The notes: a model not told the origin generated them from the sequence alone. Counted from the stretch's first letter, positions 6,967 through 13,860 are shown. The stretch: DNA of 17,355 nt from an uncultured Bacteroidales bacterium (GCA_934699095.1 CAKUVI010000012.1:1-17355), one strand, 5' to 3'. Program-made: numbers and translations.

Positions 6967-7854
6967 TTAATTAATATGCAGGTCCTTGTGCGTGCGCCAC
7001 ATAAAGACTATTCCCATGGCGGTAATCAATATGCATCCAAGTGCGAGAGGCACCGCACCACGCACGTCGGTGTAGCTGAGAGCTTCCGTGTCGATTCCCC
7101 GCCCTTGCAAGGTATAGTCAACTAAGATTGTCAGGGCATTGTGCAGCAAATGCGCCAAAATGGGCAGCCACAACGATTTGCTCCAATAGAGAAGGTATCC
7201 AAGGTATAAACCTAACAAAAAACGCGGAATAAAGCCGTAAAACTGGAAATGAATGGTGCTGAATATCAAGGCTGTCAGCAGTATAGCAATATGGTGGTTT
7301 TTCACCCATTTGGTTAGTAGGGGCTGTAGTGCACCCTGGAAGAGGAACTCTTCGCAAATGCCAGGAAGAACGGCCAAAACCAAGAGGTTTGCGATCAAGG
7401 CCCACGACGAGCGTTGCGAGGTGAGTGTCGTGATTAGCATGTTGGCGTTCTCTTCTGTATTTCTCATCCATTCCACAATGCTGCCCTCATGCGGCATGAT
7501 CTTTTCATTTATGGAGGCTGTTAGTCCTACAACGGGCAAAATCGCTATTGATAGTATCAGAACCACGTTTGTTAGCGAGTAATGCGGCTTGCGATTGGCA
7601 TGATTGTAGTTGAACCACTGTCTGTCTTGTAAATATGCAAAAAGCAAAGCCGGTACAAGAAATGTGCCTATTGATATTATTGTTTGCGACAGCCTGATTG
7701 CCGTGGCGGGATCGGAAGCGTCGAGAAAGGAGGGCGTGCCGTAAATCATGATGATAATCAGCTCGGCCAAAGATGAAAAGACAAGCATTCCGCCCAATGA
7801 GAGCAAAAATAAAACCAATAATTGTATCCAATAAGACTTTTCCCTCAACAACAT
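6967..7854 (-). CDS. CPBP-family intramembrane metalloprotease
   Basis: The 295-residue protein is a polytopic membrane protein of the CPBP (CAAX protease and bacteriocin-processing, Abi) family. About eight hydrophobic segments are visible. The three catalytic motifs lie in the C-terminal half: Glu168-Glu169 in CEEFLFQG, His202 in FSTIH, and His235 with Asn239 in HLLHN. The usual EExxxR motif has Gln173 in place of Arg. Family members are thought to be glutamate-dependent proteases, some of which process prenylated or secreted peptides, but substrates are usually unknown, and there is no bacteriocin-like gene beside it. It is the only minus-strand gene, convergent with rplQ and divergent from the vWA gene. 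The start ATG at 7854 is followed at once by a charged stretch and a first membrane helix. Confidence 0.9.
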   Translation of the reverse strand: MLLREKSYWIQLLVLFLLSLGGMLVFSSLAELIIIMIYGTPSFLDASDPATAIRLSQTIISIGTFLVPALLFAYLQDRQWFNYNHANRKPHYSLTNVVLILSIAILPVVGLTASINEKIMPHEGSIVEWMRNTEENANMLITTLTSQRSSWALIANLLVLAVLPGICEEFLFQGALQPLLTKWVKNHHIAILLTALIFSTIHFQFYGFIPRFLLGLYLGYLLYWSKSLWLPILAHLLHNALTILVDYTLQGRGIDTEALSYTDVRGAVPLALGCILITAMGIVFMWRTHKDLHIN

Positions 7855-7878
7855 GATGATCGGATTTTAAAATTTGCG

Positions 7879-7886
7879 CAAAAGTA
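7879..7886 (-). promoter_or_regulatory. Candidate -7 box for the CPBP protease gene
   Basis: On the minus strand TACTTTTG matches the TAnnTTTG consensus and is followed by C, placed 25 bases upstream of the start codon. It overlaps the palindrome TTTGCGCAAA at 7873-7882. I see no clear -33 element, so the call rests on one box. Confidence 0.45.
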
Positions 7887-7933
7887 AACATTTTATTTCA
7901 GTGGAGATAGGCTATGGAAAACTTTTGGTATAT

Positions 7934-8009
7934 CGGTGTGGAGGTACCTGCGTCCTCACGGATGCGTGTTTACCAGGCTTTATCCCCTGAAGGGGATTTT
8001 TGTTTTTTT
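7934..8009 (+). ncRNA. Candidate small RNA or leader RNA ending at an orphan terminator
   Basis: No plus-strand gene precedes the terminator at 7982-8009, yet that terminator works only in the plus direction, so something short should be transcribed toward it. The bases before it fold: GCGTCC (7950-7955) pairs with GGATGC (7960-7965, one G-U pair) around TCAC, with GGTA and TACC able to close an outer helix. An alternative pairs GTGGAGG with CCTCAC. The 5' end is uncertain; a near-consensus box AACTTTTG lies at 7920-7927. No known RNA family is recognised. It might instead be a leader controlling the vWA gene. Confidence 0.35.
7982..8009 (+). terminator. Orphan intrinsic terminator in a divergent spacer
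   Basis: ATCCCC (7982-7987) and GGGGAT (7992-7997) form a perfect 6-bp stem with loop TGAA, followed by TTTT, G and seven T. The minus strand lacks a T run on its downstream side. The element lies between the divergent protease and vWA genes, where no plus-strand coding sequence ends. Confidence 0.75.
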
Positions 8010-8071
8010 GAGTCGGGATGTTTTTATAATAAAAAAAATAATTAAAATATAAATGAATGTAAAAATATTGT

Positions 8072-8079
8072 TATATTTG
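8072..8079 (+). promoter_or_regulatory. Candidate -7 box for the vWA/FISUMP gene
   Basis: TATATTTG fits TAnnTTTG, is followed by C, and lies 26 bases before the ATG at 8106, implying a short leader of about 20 bases. The surrounding sequence is very AT-rich and no convincing -33 element is visible. Confidence 0.5.
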
Positions 8080-8105
8080 CATCTAAACTAATAAATACTA
8101 CTACG

Positions 8106-11100
8106 ATGAAATTAGATGTTATTATTTTACTGATTGTCAGTGCTTTAAGTTCTTTATGTGTAAGTAAATGCGATGCTGAAAATCTTAGCGATTACTCGAA
8201 TTTCCTCCCAAAAACATTGATTTTAGAGGACTTTTCCTCAGAATCACATGTCCAACAAGACGATAGTTTGATCATTAGATATCCAGTGAGGTTGTATCAG
8301 CCGGCACCTTCAGGAATGACCCTTATGTCTGATACAAACCTATATGTAAAGGAGAACGGATTCATAGAGATGGAGAGGGTGGGAGCAGACAGTGCCATTG
8401 CGAGGTTGTTGGATGCAGATTCGAATCCTGTAGGGGCAAGTTTTGTGCCGTATTATTCAAAAAAAGGACCAAAAAAACGTGAATTTTATCCCATAGTGCG
8501 CTGGAAATATATCGATGATGCAATCTTTGCCTATTATTTTAACAAGAGCGGGATTCTTACTGAGGCTGAATTTTCAGCTTCGGTAACACAGTCGCCGTCG
8601 TACTGGTATTTCGTTGTTGACGGTTATGTTGAGAGGCCTATGACGGTGGTTGGTGCCAAGGTTTACAGAGGGGCTCCGTGGCCGGAAGTGACGGGTAACA
8701 TGGATTGGGACCCCAGTGTTGGAGATTACGAGCCGGAACATCACAAATACATAAGGTATGATGGTGACGACAAGTACACTCTTACCATGACAGTTGAGGG
8801 TGAGCGGGAGAATGTAAGTACGTTGCCAAAGTTCGACTTTGTGATGATTGTTGATCTTTCGCTAAGCATGGACTACAGTATGGGGACATCCACGAGGATG
8901 AAGGTGTTGAAGAATTGCATGACAGCCACGGGCGGACTGATAGACGCCATATACGACTCTTACACGGATGCCAATGTGTCGATTGTAGGTTTCGGAGGCA
9001 CTGCCGGTCATGGAGGTCCTCGCTACACGGCTGAATTGCCATACGATGATGCAATTGTCATAACAGACTGGATCTCAAACCGCAGTCCAAATGGCAAGGA
9101 ACAGATGAAGAATGTGGTGAACGCCATCAAGACGGTGCCCGTAAACTATTCGGAAAACAGCCACGGCACCAATATTCAGGCCGGGCTTATGGCTGCAGGG
9201 GAGAAGATAACCGACAGTGTGAGTGCCAGCCGTCCCGATGCCAGGAAAATAGTGCTTCTTCTCACCGACGGGCAGCCGACTACGTTCTATGCCAATGGTG
9301 ACGACTTTTTATACGATGCGTATTCTGGACTGCGGGAGTCAAAAAACAGGTGGGGAGCCGAGGGTATGACTTATGGCCACAACGGCAACGATGAGTTGCA
9401 CAGTGCCGACAACAAATACGGCTCTTATCTCGAGTGGGTCACCGACTACGATTCGTCGGGAAACGCTGTCTGGATACGCTCTGACTCCCCGAATGGACAG
9501 CTTATTCCATCTAAGCGGGCGTGGCGGCAGGCTGAGGCACTCGGTCAGCATATTACTGATTTCTATACAATAGGGTTTGATATTGACGATAATTATTTCC
9601 TGAAAGGAGCCAGAGAACACACAAACTTGCAGAATACCGCCGGGTTTGCCGCTAAAACACCTACGGAACTCACTGCCATATTAGACAGTGTAGTGGCGGC
9701 CACTGAGATTTTCCAGCTGAAGGATGTCACTATCGAGGATGCACTCAGCGAGTATGTCACGATACCGGAGGGTAATCTTCAATGGAATCTTGCAATTGAC
9801 GGTGCAGCTGTTGAAAATACGTCTGAAATTGTAGAATATGCTTTGTATAATCCGGAAAATCATGTAATAAAAGCAAGGTTTATGCCGAATTACATACTTG
9901 AATGCGATAAACGGTACGAATTTAATTTCAACGTGTATCCATCTGCAAAGGCGTTCAGGGAATATGCAGAGAATATGAAAGATGGTGATGTGACAGGCTA
10001 TGGAGGCAGTGTTGGCAGTGACGGCTCTGACGCGCCAGGAAACGCCACGAGCTCACAGCAGCCCGGCTTTTACTCCAATCTGCCAAATGGTGCTGATACC
10101 AATGTTTCGCTATCATACAGGTTCGGAAGCAGCGGAGCGTCGCTAACCAAAACGCCTTATGTTGAACGACCGGTGGTGCAGGTTGCAGAACTAAATATAC
10201 CAGTGATCAAGATTTGGAACGACAGTTTGCAGAACGATTCGCGACCAGAGTCCATCAGTGTCACTTTGTATAGGGTGGGGGAGTATGATGAGGCGTTGGA
10301 GACAGTGGTTCTAAGCTCTGAGGATGCCGCGGACGGCAGCGGTGACGTGTGGAAGCACACTTTCGCCCATCTCCAGAAAAAAAACAGCGGGGAGGATGCC
10401 TCCGACATTGAGTATCTTGTGTTGGAGCAGCCTGTTGACTACTACACCACAGAATACCTCCATACTGACAGTGGTTATGTGATTCTAAACAATGCTGTTC
10501 TGGATGATATCATAAGTGATTGCGTGATTTCCAAGAGGAAAACGAAAAAATGCGACTGTCCGGAGATGGTTTGTGAGCGGTTTGTCGACAGCCGTGACGG
10601 TCACGAGTATGAAGCGGTGAGTGTTGACGGTTACTGTTGGATGGCCGAGAACCTCCGCTACGCCACTGAAAACAGCCGGATATACAGGTCGTATATGCAT
10701 CCGGATGAGAATGAGAACGCTTCTGTTTTCGGACTTCTCTACACTTGGAATGATATTCTCCTTCAGGGATCCGCGGCGGCGGATGCGGCCTCCGGTCACA
10801 GACAGGGAGTCTGTCCGGAGGGCTGGCATCTGCCAAACGATGACGAAATCCAGGTGCTCAGGACTTATTTGGCCGAGGATTTGCGCGCCGAAAGCCATTG
10901 GGTAGGGGAAGACAACTATAATCTATCTGGACTTGGAATTCTCCCAGGCGGTTTCTTTAACGCTGCCGAGAACCGTTATGAGGAGATGCTTGGCAATGCC
11001 TATTTCCACGGAGACAGTGCCGATAATGCCTTTGCAGTCAACTATTACTGTTGCTCGCTGAACTGGGGTATTGCATCATCAGGAAACGCCTACAGTGTGA

Positions 11101-11138
11101 GATGTGTGAAAAATTGTAAAAAAGAGCAAATAAAGTAA
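8106..11138 (+). CDS. Secreted vWA / Cna_B-like / FISUMP domain protein
   Basis: The 1010-residue protein begins with a signal peptide (1 to about 24). No lipobox is convincing, because Lys precedes Cys22. After an N-terminal region I cannot assign (25-240), a von Willebrand A domain spans about 245-540, with a full metal-binding site: Asp250-x-Ser252-x-Ser254, Thr355 in GTNIQAG and Asp388 in LLTDGQPT. A beta-rich segment (about 545-690) follows. A Cna_B-like domain (about 695-800) has Lys702 in VIKIWND, Glu774 in LVLEQP and Asn795/796 in ILNNAV, the residues expected for an internal isopeptide bond. A cysteine-rich linker leads to a FISUMP domain (about 825-1000: DGYCWMAENLRY, CPEGWHLPND, YSVRCVKN). 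Such proteins are exported, and a role in adhesion or matrix binding is inferred, not shown. No sorting signal or T9SS domain is visible at the C-terminus. Confidence 0.85.
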   Translation: MKLDVIILLIVSALSSLCVSKCDAENLSDYSNFLPKTLILEDFSSESHVQQDDSLIIRYPVRLYQPAPSGMTLMSDTNLYVKENGFIEMERVGADSAIARLLDADSNPVGASFVPYYSKKGPKKREFYPIVRWKYIDDAIFAYYFNKSGILTEAEFSASVTQSPSYWYFVVDGYVERPMTVVGAKVYRGAPWPEVTGNMDWDPSVGDYEPEHHKYIRYDGDDKYTLTMTVEGERENVSTLPKFDFVMIVDLSLSMDYSMGTSTRMKVLKNCMTATGGLIDAIYDSYTDANVSIVGFGGTAGHGGPRYTAELPYDDAIVITDWISNRSPNGKEQMKNVVNAIKTVPVNYSENSHGTNIQAGLMAAGEKITDSVSASRPDARKIVLLLTDGQPTTFYANGDDFLYDAYSGLRESKNRWGAEGMTYGHNGNDELHSADNKYGSYLEWVTDYDSSGNAVWIRSDSPNGQLIPSKRAWRQAEALGQHITDFYTIGFDIDDNYFLKGAREHTNLQNTAGFAAKTPTELTAILDSVVAATEIFQLKDVTIEDALSEYVTIPEGNLQWNLAIDGAAVENTSEIVEYALYNPENHVIKARFMPNYILECDKRYEFNFNVYPSAKAFREYAENMKDGDVTGYGGSVGSDGSDAPGNATSSQQPGFYSNLPNGADTNVSLSYRFGSSGASLTKTPYVERPVVQVAELNIPVIKIWNDSLQNDSRPESISVTLYRVGEYDEALETVVLSSEDAADGSGDVWKHTFAHLQKKNSGEDASDIEYLVLEQPVDYYTTEYLHTDSGYVILNNAVLDDIISDCVISKRKTKKCDCPEMVCERFVDSRDGHEYEAVSVDGYCWMAENLRYATENSRIYRSYMHPDENENASVFGLLYTWNDILLQGSAAADAASGHRQGVCPEGWHLPNDDEIQVLRTYLAEDLRAESHWVGEDNYNLSGLGILPGGFFNAAENRYEEMLGNAYFHGDSADNAFAVNYYCCSLNWGIASSGNAYSVRCVKNCKKEQIK

Positions 11139-11167
11139 TTGGCTAATTGTATTTTTTTATAAATTTG
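11139..11167 (+). promoter_or_regulatory. Promoter for the DUF4332 gene
   Basis: TAAATTTG at 11160-11167 fits TAnnTTTG and is followed by C. TTG at 11139-11141 lies 18 bases upstream as a -33 element, the same spacing as the rpmD promoter. The start site would be near 11174, about 20 bases before the ATG. Confidence 0.6.
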
Positions 11168-11193
11168 CGGCTGAATTTTTAAAAGACAAGATT

Positions 11194-11601
11194 ATGAATT
11201 ATAAGATTATTGATGTGGAAGGCATCGGTGATGTCTATGCCGCTAAATTACAAGAAGCTGGTATTAACACTGTTGAAGAACTTCTCGAAAACTGCAAGAA
11301 AAAGGCAGGCCGTGTAGCTTTAGCCGAAAAAACAGGTATTTCCGAAAAACTGATCCTCACATGGACAAACCATGCTGACCTCATGCGCATCAACGGCGTT
11401 GGTCCTCAATTTTCAGAACTTCTCGAAGCTGCCGGTGTTGACACAGTGAAGGAATTCCGCCATCGTGTGGCTGATAACCTCTGTGCGAAGATGAACGAAA
11501 TCAATGAGGCCAAGCATCTCGTTGGTCGCGTTCCCACTGCGGCAGAACTTCAGAAAATGATTGACCAAGCCAAGGAACTTGAACCTGCAGTTGAATACTA
11601 A
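11194..11601 (+). CDS. DUF4332 helix-hairpin-helix protein
   Basis: The 135-residue, mainly helical protein has two helix-hairpin-helix modules: IDVEGIGDVYAAKLQEAGI near residues 6-24, with the hairpin GIG at 10-12, and MRINGVGPQFSELLEAAGV near 64-82, with GVG at 68-70. Each is followed by a helix of the TVEELLENC or TVKEFRHRV type. This arrangement matches DUF4332. Helix-hairpin-helix modules often bind DNA or RNA without sequence preference, but no function is established for this family to my knowledge. There is no signal peptide, so it should be cytoplasmic. It has its own promoter and terminator and looks monocistronic. Confidence 0.8.
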   Translation: MNYKIIDVEGIGDVYAAKLQEAGINTVEELLENCKKKAGRVALAEKTGISEKLILTWTNHADLMRINGVGPQFSELLEAAGVDTVKEFRHRVADNLCAKMNEINEAKHLVGRVPTAAELQKMIDQAKELEPAVEY

Positions 11602-11613
11602 CAGATAGATTTA

Positions 11614-11652
11614 CGGCGACGCAAGAACTTTGTGCGCCGCCGTTCTTTTTTT
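11614..11652 (+). terminator. Intrinsic terminator after the DUF4332 gene
   Basis: CGGCGACGCA (11614-11623) pairs with TGCGCCGCCG (11633-11642) with one mismatch, around a 9-base loop. TTCTTTTTTT follows. The next start codon comes only 20 bases later. Confidence 0.88.
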
Positions 11653-11671
11653 GATATTAGAAGATTATAAT

Positions 11672-12346
11672 ATGGACGAGAATTTATGTAATCTGCTGAT
11701 TACTAAGGGAGAGTTGAAACAAAGCATCTTTAATGTCACTCTCGAAACCATGCGCCTCTTTAAGGAAAGCGCCAAAAAATTCGAGGAATATTATCGTGAT
11801 AATTATGCTGACGATCACGAGAATATCCCCGTACTTTTCACAAACAAAAACCAGTATCAGTTTACACTTAAATTTGGTGGTGATGTGCTTATTTTTCTCA
11901 TGCACACCAATATTTTCGAGTTCTCCCGCGACCATGAGGTGATGCGCACGCCATATATCAAGGAGGATAAGACCCGCTCATACTGCGGTATGATCCAGAT
12001 TTTCAACTTCCTTGGCGATTCCATCAAATATGACCGTGTTAACGACCTCGGTTATATGATTGGCCGTATTTTCATCAACAAAGAAGGTCATTATTATATC
12101 GAGGGTAAACAGGAACTCGCTCAGGTTATCAATAATTTCAGCAGTAATGAGATCACCGAGGATGCGGTTAACGAAATCCTCAGTTCCGCAATCCGTTATA
12201 CGCTCAATTTCGACCTTTTAGTTCCAGATTATGAGGAAATGAAGATCATCACTGTTAATGATATCATCCAAATAGAGGAGCAAACCAACCTTCTTCGAAC
12301 AGGTAAACGTCTGGGTTTCAAGTTTGAACAAGACAAAACTACATAG
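11672..12346 (+). CDS. Conserved-looking protein of unknown function
   Basis: I do not recognise this 224-residue protein. It has no signal peptide or membrane segment and is rich in Asn, Ile, Phe and Glu, which suggests a soluble alpha/beta protein. Noticeable segments are FKESAKKFEEYYRDNY near 30-45, GGDVLIFLMHTNIFEFSRDH near 68-87, and MIGRIFINKEGHYYIEGK near 127-144. The start at 11672 (MDENLCNLL) is preferred. An upstream in-frame ATG at 11630 lies inside the loop of the preceding terminator and would add 14 hydrophobic residues encoded by the stem and T run. Codon use matches the neighbouring genes. It begins 20 bases after that terminator, so it either depends on read-through or has a promoter I cannot see. 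Confidence 0.8.
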   Translation: MDENLCNLLITKGELKQSIFNVTLETMRLFKESAKKFEEYYRDNYADDHENIPVLFTNKNQYQFTLKFGGDVLIFLMHTNIFEFSRDHEVMRTPYIKEDKTRSYCGMIQIFNFLGDSIKYDRVNDLGYMIGRIFINKEGHYYIEGKQELAQVINNFSSNEITEDAVNEILSSAIRYTLNFDLLVPDYEEMKIITVNDIIQIEEQTNLLRTGKRLGFKFEQDKTT

Positions 12347-12391
12347 TGGAATTTTTTTTTTGAGAATGTGTCGTGGAAATAAAAAAAAGTG

Positions 12392-12399
12392 TATTTTTG
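12392..12399 (+). promoter_or_regulatory. Candidate -7 box for tRNA-Glu
   Basis: TATTTTTG fits TAnnTTTG, is followed by C, and lies 22 bases before the first base of the tRNA, as expected for a short tRNA leader. No clear -33 element is seen. Confidence 0.5.
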
Positions 12400-12421
12400 C
12401 ACCGTCAAAACGACACGTGAT

Positions 12422-12496
12422 GCCGAGTTCGTCTAGTCGGCCTAGGACGCAAGGTTTTCATCCTTGAAATCAGGGGTTCGAATCCCCTACTCGGTA
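12422..12496 (+). tRNA. tRNA-Glu (anticodon TTC)
   Basis: The 75-base sequence folds into a full cloverleaf. The acceptor arms GCCGAGT and ACTCGGT pair with a G-U at the end, and the D arm is GTC/GAC. The anticodon stem CAAGG/CCTTG encloses TTTTCAT, giving anticodon TTC for glutamate. A 5-base variable loop and the T arm AGGGG-TTCGAAT-CCCCT follow. The discriminator base is A at 12496, and the CCA end is not encoded. The terminator right after it indicates that it is transcribed alone. Confidence 0.95.
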
Positions 12497-12500
12497 CTAA

Positions 12501-12529
12501 AAACAACCTAATATGGGTTGTTTTTTTTT
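12501..12529 (+). terminator. Intrinsic terminator after tRNA-Glu
   Basis: AAACAACC (12501-12508) pairs perfectly with GGTTGTTT (12516-12523) around a 7-base loop and runs into nine T (12521-12529). It begins 5 bases after the tRNA. The next start codon is at 12552. Confidence 0.88.
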
Positions 12530-12551
12530 GCCCCTTATACTCTTCTGTCCA

Positions 12552-13520
12552 ATGAGCAAACTGAAAAAACATTCTGTTATCCCGGTCTTTCTTCCGATGT
12601 TGGCTTGTCCGCATCGTTGTATCTACTGTAACCAGTTTGTGATTTCAGGACAGGCGAAACTGCCTTCTGAAGATGATGTTAAATCATTGATAGATAAATA
12701 TTTAATTACCATTCCCGAAGATTTTGACAAGCGGATTGCTTTCTTTGGTGGAAGTTTTACCTGTTTGCCTAAGGCAGTTCAGAACCGTTATTTGTCAATT
12801 GCACGCCCGTATCTTGAGAAGGGGTTGGTGAACGGAATCCAATTATCTACGCGCCCCGACTATATAAACGATGAGATTCTCTCGAACCTGCAAAATTTTG
12901 GGGTTACACTCGTAGAATTAGGCGCTCAGAGTCTTGATGACGATGTTTTACGGCTTTGCGAACGCGGACATACAGTTGAATGTGTCAAACAGGCTTCTCA
13001 AGTTATTGTTGATCATGGCGTCGAGCTTGGATTGCAGATGATGATAGGGCTTCCATTGGATTCAAAAGAGAAGTCTCTGAAGACGGCAAGGCTGATTCAC
13101 GAATTCGGAGCGAAGTACACACGTATTTATCCCACCCTTGTCGTTGACAACACAAAATTGGCTGAGATGTTTCGTGGTGGAGAGTATTCTCCGCTTAAGA
13201 TAGAGGATGCTGTTGACTGGTGTAAGGCTTTGTATCAGTATTTTAAGAGCGTTGATATCACAATATTGAGGATGGGACTCCATCCCACGAAGGATCTTAT
13301 GGCAGGTGACAATCTTCTTGGCGGACCGTTCCATCCGTCGTTCAAGGAGTTGGTACTCACAGCGGTGTGGTGTGACAGGATAGAGGCGATGCTTGCAGGC
13401 GATCGACAGGGTGAGCTTGTCTTGAGTGTGCCACGTGAGGAGATAAACTATGCAATAGGTTTCAATTCCTCGAATCGCAAGAAATTTCCAAATGTGGTGT
13501 TTAAATGCGCTGAATTGTAA
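12552..13520 (+). CDS. Elp3-like radical SAM protein without acetyltransferase domain
   Basis: The 322-residue protein is a radical S-adenosylmethionine enzyme. The iron-sulfur ligands are Cys19, Cys23 and Cys26 in CPHRCIYC, and the SAM-binding glycine motif is FFGGSF at 64-69. Further segments STRPDYIN (99-106), VELGAQSLDDDVLRLCERGH (121-140), GLQMMIGLP and TRIYPTLVVDNTKLAEMF match the radical SAM part of Elp3-type proteins. Elp3 itself goes on into a GNAT acetyltransferase domain, which is absent here. The substrate is therefore unknown; tRNA modification is a guess from the relatives. The start at 12552 is chosen because an in-frame ATG at 12513 lies in the loop of the tRNA terminator. Confidence 0.85.
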   Translation: MSKLKKHSVIPVFLPMLACPHRCIYCNQFVISGQAKLPSEDDVKSLIDKYLITIPEDFDKRIAFFGGSFTCLPKAVQNRYLSIARPYLEKGLVNGIQLSTRPDYINDEILSNLQNFGVTLVELGAQSLDDDVLRLCERGHTVECVKQASQVIVDHGVELGLQMMIGLPLDSKEKSLKTARLIHEFGAKYTRIYPTLVVDNTKLAEMFRGGEYSPLKIEDAVDWCKALYQYFKSVDITILRMGLHPTKDLMAGDNLLGGPFHPSFKELVLTAVWCDRIEAMLAGDRQGELVLSVPREEINYAIGFNSSNRKKFPNVVFKCAEL

Positions 13521-13633
13521 ATTTTCCCCGATCGGACTATCCCGGCCTTCGGCCACCTCTTCTTGAAAGAAGGGGAATTTACATCGCGGGGACGGTTTGT
13601 TGCAACCGCGTCCCGCGGTTGCCCCCATGTAAA
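13518..13633. repeat. Compound intergenic palindromic element
   Basis: Two nested palindromes lie side by side, starting at the stop codon of the radical SAM gene. In the first, TAAATTTTCCCC (13518-13529) pairs with GGGGAATTTA (13572-13581) with a 2-base bulge, enclosing GGCC-TTC-GGCC (13544-13554); the arm CCTCTTCT-TGAA-AGAAGGGG (13556-13575) is an alternative hairpin. In the second, TTTACAT (13578-13584) pairs with ATGTAAA (13627-13633), enclosing a perfect 9-bp hairpin GCAACCGCG-TCC-CGCGGTTGC (13602-13622). It is much richer in GC than the AT-rich sequence after it. It resembles a dispersed intergenic repeat, but copies elsewhere cannot be seen from this window. Confidence 0.8.
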
Positions 13634-13698
13634 CCTATTTTCAATTTTTTTTTAATTTTAAATGTAACAAATCATGGCGGTTGGTAGTATAAGAAATG

Positions 13699-13706
13699 TA
13701 TTTTTG
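13699..13706 (+). promoter_or_regulatory. Candidate -7 box for the large InlB-repeat protein
   Basis: TATTTTTG fits TAnnTTTG and is followed by TG rather than C. If it is used, the leader would be about 220 bases. A one-mismatch box, TGTCTTTG at 13801-13808 followed by C, is an alternative giving about 120 bases. The stretch 13634-13936 otherwise holds no gene: a nine-T run near 13645-13653, the promoter candidates and the palindrome at 13861-13876 are all I see. Confidence 0.35.
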
Positions 13707-13860
13707 TGAGATTATGGTAAATTGTCTTGTTTTGCTCGTGAAGAACTAAATGTACAAGTCTCAAAAATGCCCTATTTTACAAGGAAAACGGCAGATTTTA
13801 TGTCTTTGCGTTGTTTGCTTGTAGGTGGGGTGTGGAGTTTCAGATAGTTGTAGAAAATAC

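Noticed and set aside
8154..8173. Lipoprotein signal in the vWA protein
   Set aside because: The cysteines near residues 18 and 22 are preceded by Leu or Lys, not by the small residues a lipobox needs; a normal signal peptide fits better.
11141..11158. Terminator after the vWA gene (AATTGGCTAATT with a T run)
   Set aside because: The stem is only 4 A-T pairs and overlaps the spacer of the DUF4332 promoter; too weak to call.
12346..12361. Terminator after the 224-residue unknown gene
   Set aside because: There is a run of ten T but only a 4-bp stem (CTAC/GTGG) before it, so an intrinsic terminator is not supported.
12513..12551. Upstream start for the radical SAM protein
   Set aside because: The ATG lies in the loop of the tRNA terminator and the added residues come from its T run; ATG 12552 is free of it.
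12405..12614. Minus-strand open frame of 69 codons with a C-terminal part reading SRGFEPLISRMK
   Set aside because: It is the antisense reading of tRNA-Glu and its terminator, a well-known source of false genes.
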